Of a stretch of DNA of 64,000 nucleotides, positions 62,778 to 64,000 are shown one piece after another. Below the pieces are notes generated by a model that was not told the DNA's origin, searched no databases, and worked only from the letters and a program-made list of their open reading frames with translations. Numbering within the stretch: the stretch's first letter is position 1; every line of letters starts with the position of its first letter. Source of the stretch: Gracilimonas sp040117685 (GTDB lineage Bacteria; Bacteroidota; Rhodothermia; Balneolales; Balneolaceae). The stretch covers positions 37,070 to 101,069 of the forward strand of contig NZ_JBEDYP020000007.1 in the NCBI RefSeq assembly GCF_040117685.2. Reading direction: 5' to 3'. The translations under genes and the position numbers were made by a program.

Positions 62778-63974
62778 TTAACGGCTTTTAAATTCATTAT
62801 ACAAGGCCTCCAGTTGCCCAATTTTAATAGGATCATCTATTGGTGCTCGACCTTCAGAAGGAATTGACCTATTAGCAATATCATGGCTTATGTCGACATC
62901 TAATTCTGGAAGCCTTTCGAAATTTTGAAGTACATACTCTTCAAATTCATCTCTGTGATCATTATCTCGAAAATAGAAAAAATTAAATCTGCCTCCGCGA
63001 GAAATCGGATTATATCTTCCTCTTGTGACTAAGTGTTGGAGCCGTCCACCTATGGAGTCAAATGTATAGTACCAATAGCAATATGAATCTTCATTATTAG
63101 GCCCTACGCATGTAAACTCGGGAAGACTGGTCAATACTCTCATCTCATCCAAGAAATTCAAATGATGCTCAAAGAGTGTAGTTGTATGGTATTTTAAGGT
63201 AATTGGTGCTATATATGATTTTTTATTAGGAAAGTAATGACTGTAGGTCTCTTGAAATTCATTCCACTCTCCTATTTCGAAACGATATTCTGGAAACTGT
63301 TTATGATACCCATATTGCTTATTCCCGATATCAAATTCCCAATCCTCATGATCTAACAAGAGGGCTTTAAACTTTTCAATCGGAGATTCAACTAAACCAA
63401 GCCGTTCTCTCCACATTCTTTCTATCTCGTGGACGTCAGCTGAAGCATCAATAGGAGTATTTGTATCCCCCACTCTGCTATATATATAATTTGCTTTGAC
63501 TACTGCTTCTCGATCTCTATAATCTTCGGTGATATAAAACGGCTTACGGTCTGAATTCCTGATAACTATTATATCTAACTCTTTTGAATTGAGCTCAATA
63601 GTTTTTAAACCAATACTTGGGCGTTGATGTCCTGCAAATGATTTTGTTCTAAGAAAATCGATCAAATCAGATTGTTTTTTACGGTTCGGTGTGTTTTCAT
63701 CTAACCCAATGATCTCACAACCTTCAGCCGGGTCAGATACTCCGATGATTAAGTACCGATTCCCTTTGTGGTAAGAATTAGATAGGCAAATAATATCATG
63801 AAGAAGCTTGGCATTATTTTCATGAGGTTCTTTTTTAAAATCCGAGAACACTCCTTCATTCAAGCTTTGTATTATGTTGAATGAAGCGGCGCACGAAAAA
63901 CGCGAAAGCGTTTCACGATAAATGCGAAAACCTAGATGTTCAAAGCTGCACCAGTGGTTAAATACCGGCTTCAT
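62778..63974 (-). CDS. Schlafen/AlbA_2-domain protein
   Basis: A 398-aa protein with an N-terminal AlbA_2 (Schlafen-type) putative DNA-binding domain: VFSDFKKEPHENNAKLLHDI, YLIIGVSDPAEGCEIIGLDE, then a basic region and YIYSRVGDTNTP near residue 165. The rest is a large unknown domain rich in His/Tyr/Phe (FPNKKSYIAPITLKYHTTTL; LQHLVTRGRYNPISRGGRF). The first 33 residues look unlike the family, so the true start may be near residue 36. AlbA_2 proteins often act as regulators or defence proteins. It is convergent with the membrane protein gene. Confidence 0.78.
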   Translation of the reverse strand: MKPVFNHWCSFEHLGFRIYRETLSRFSCAASFNIIQSLNEGVFSDFKKEPHENNAKLLHDIICLSNSYHKGNRYLIIGVSDPAEGCEIIGLDENTPNRKKQSDLIDFLRTKSFAGHQRPSIGLKTIELNSKELDIIVIRNSDRKPFYITEDYRDREAVVKANYIYSRVGDTNTPIDASADVHEIERMWRERLGLVESPIEKFKALLLDHEDWEFDIGNKQYGYHKQFPEYRFEIGEWNEFQETYSHYFPNKKSYIAPITLKYHTTTLFEHHLNFLDEMRVLTSLPEFTCVGPNNEDSYCYWYYTFDSIGGRLQHLVTRGRYNPISRGGRFNFFYFRDNDHRDEFEEYVLQNFERLPELDVDISHDIANRSIPSEGRAPIDDPIKIGQLEALYNEFKSR

Positions 63975-64000
63975 AACTGAACCAAGTAGGTTACATAACA

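Larger units (their letters stand above)
48671..64000. mobile_element. Integrated element at tRNA-Phe (left end; right end beyond window)
   Basis: It starts at the tRNA-Phe fragment with a P4-type integrase 195 bp inside, then AlpA-like, DUF3987, RadC, DUF932, Gp157-like and RecA-like genes, then AT-rich accessory genes. Base composition and ribosome binding sites differ from the chromosome to the left. No relaxase, coupling protein, capsid or terminase is seen, so it may be an IME, satellite or island, or the mobility genes may lie past 64 kb. Confidence 0.85.

Noticed and set aside
48909..64000. A complete conjugative element or prophage
   Set aside because: No relaxase, coupling protein, T4SS, capsid or terminase gene is seen in this window; only an integrase, replication-type and accessory genes are present.
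1..64000. CRISPR arrays, rRNA genes or a chromosomal replication origin
   Set aside because: No spaced direct-repeat array, rRNA-like conserved stretch or DnaA-box cluster was noticed anywhere in the window.

Overview
The window looks like a chromosome segment from a Bacteroidota/Balneolota-type (FCB group) bacterium, with Balneolaceae the best guess. The reasons are family content and arrangement: a BatC/BatD/BatE cluster, a TPR - DUF4292 - degenerate-M23 operon, BshA (bacillithiol synthesis), an arginine operon built on an acyl-ornithine carbamoyltransferase (ArgF') with a GNAT at its head, PyrR next to PyrB, and many secreted M14/M28/M20 peptidases. Most chromosomal genes lack a strong Shine-Dalgarno sequence. 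The assignment rests on recognition alone; no search was run.

Layout. 1-4.0 kb: end of a leftward pyrR-pyrB operon, sucC with its terminator, a small unknown gene and bshA. 4.2-8.6 kb: yebC followed by batC, a Gln-rich secreted protein, batD and batE, tightly packed. 8.7-17.6 kb: an M20 dipeptidase, then a leftward tripartite efflux operon (HlyD-type, FtsX/MacB-type permease, TolC-type), panC-panD and a two-lipoyl 2-oxoacid dehydrogenase E2. 17.9-25.9 kb: frr, smc, a TPR lipoprotein and a large secreted M14 metallopeptidase. 25.9-27.5 kb: a split HipA kinase toxin-antitoxin locus of HipB-HipS-HipT type, preceded by three palindromic operators spaced exactly 40 bp apart. 27.6-35.1 kb: a Ppx/GppA phosphatase, three hairpins, an M28 peptidase, a small membrane protein and the EnvC-like/DUF4292/TPR envelope operon. 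35.5-43.9 kb: a GNAT with a four-cysteine insert, then argG, argC, argD, argF', argB, argE and argH, mostly overlapping by 1-8 nt. 44-48.4 kb: a 2'-5' RNA ligase-like protein, a zinc-less MDR oxidoreductase, a cupin, two convergent DoxX-like paralogues and a CynX/NimT-type MFS transporter.

At 48.67 kb the chromosome stops at a 44-bp 3' fragment of a tRNA-Phe gene, with its native terminator still on the chromosomal side. Immediately inside lies a P4-type tyrosine integrase, so this is one end (attL) of an integrated element. The element runs at least to the window end; no second copy of the fragment is seen, so the other junction and the intact tRNA-Phe should lie beyond 64 kb. Its front part is a mobilome backbone: integrase, AlpA-like regulator, DUF3987 ATPase, RadC/JAB, DUF932, Gp157-like and a RecA-like ATPase, with several strong ribosome binding sites and iteron-like repeats. 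No relaxase or conjugation gene is visible. The rear part (56.7-64 kb) is visibly more AT-rich and looks like accessory or defence cargo: a two-gene operon with a nucleotidyl-cyclase-fold-like protein, a CoiA-like nuclease, a decayed Y-family polymerase fragment, a two-gene operon pairing an acidic soluble protein with a four-helix membrane protein, and a Schlafen/AlbA_2-domain protein. These cargo pairs are the best candidates for an undescribed system.

Limits: all calls come from reading the sequence. Family names are from recalled motifs, base composition is judged by eye, and short regulatory features are structural inferences.
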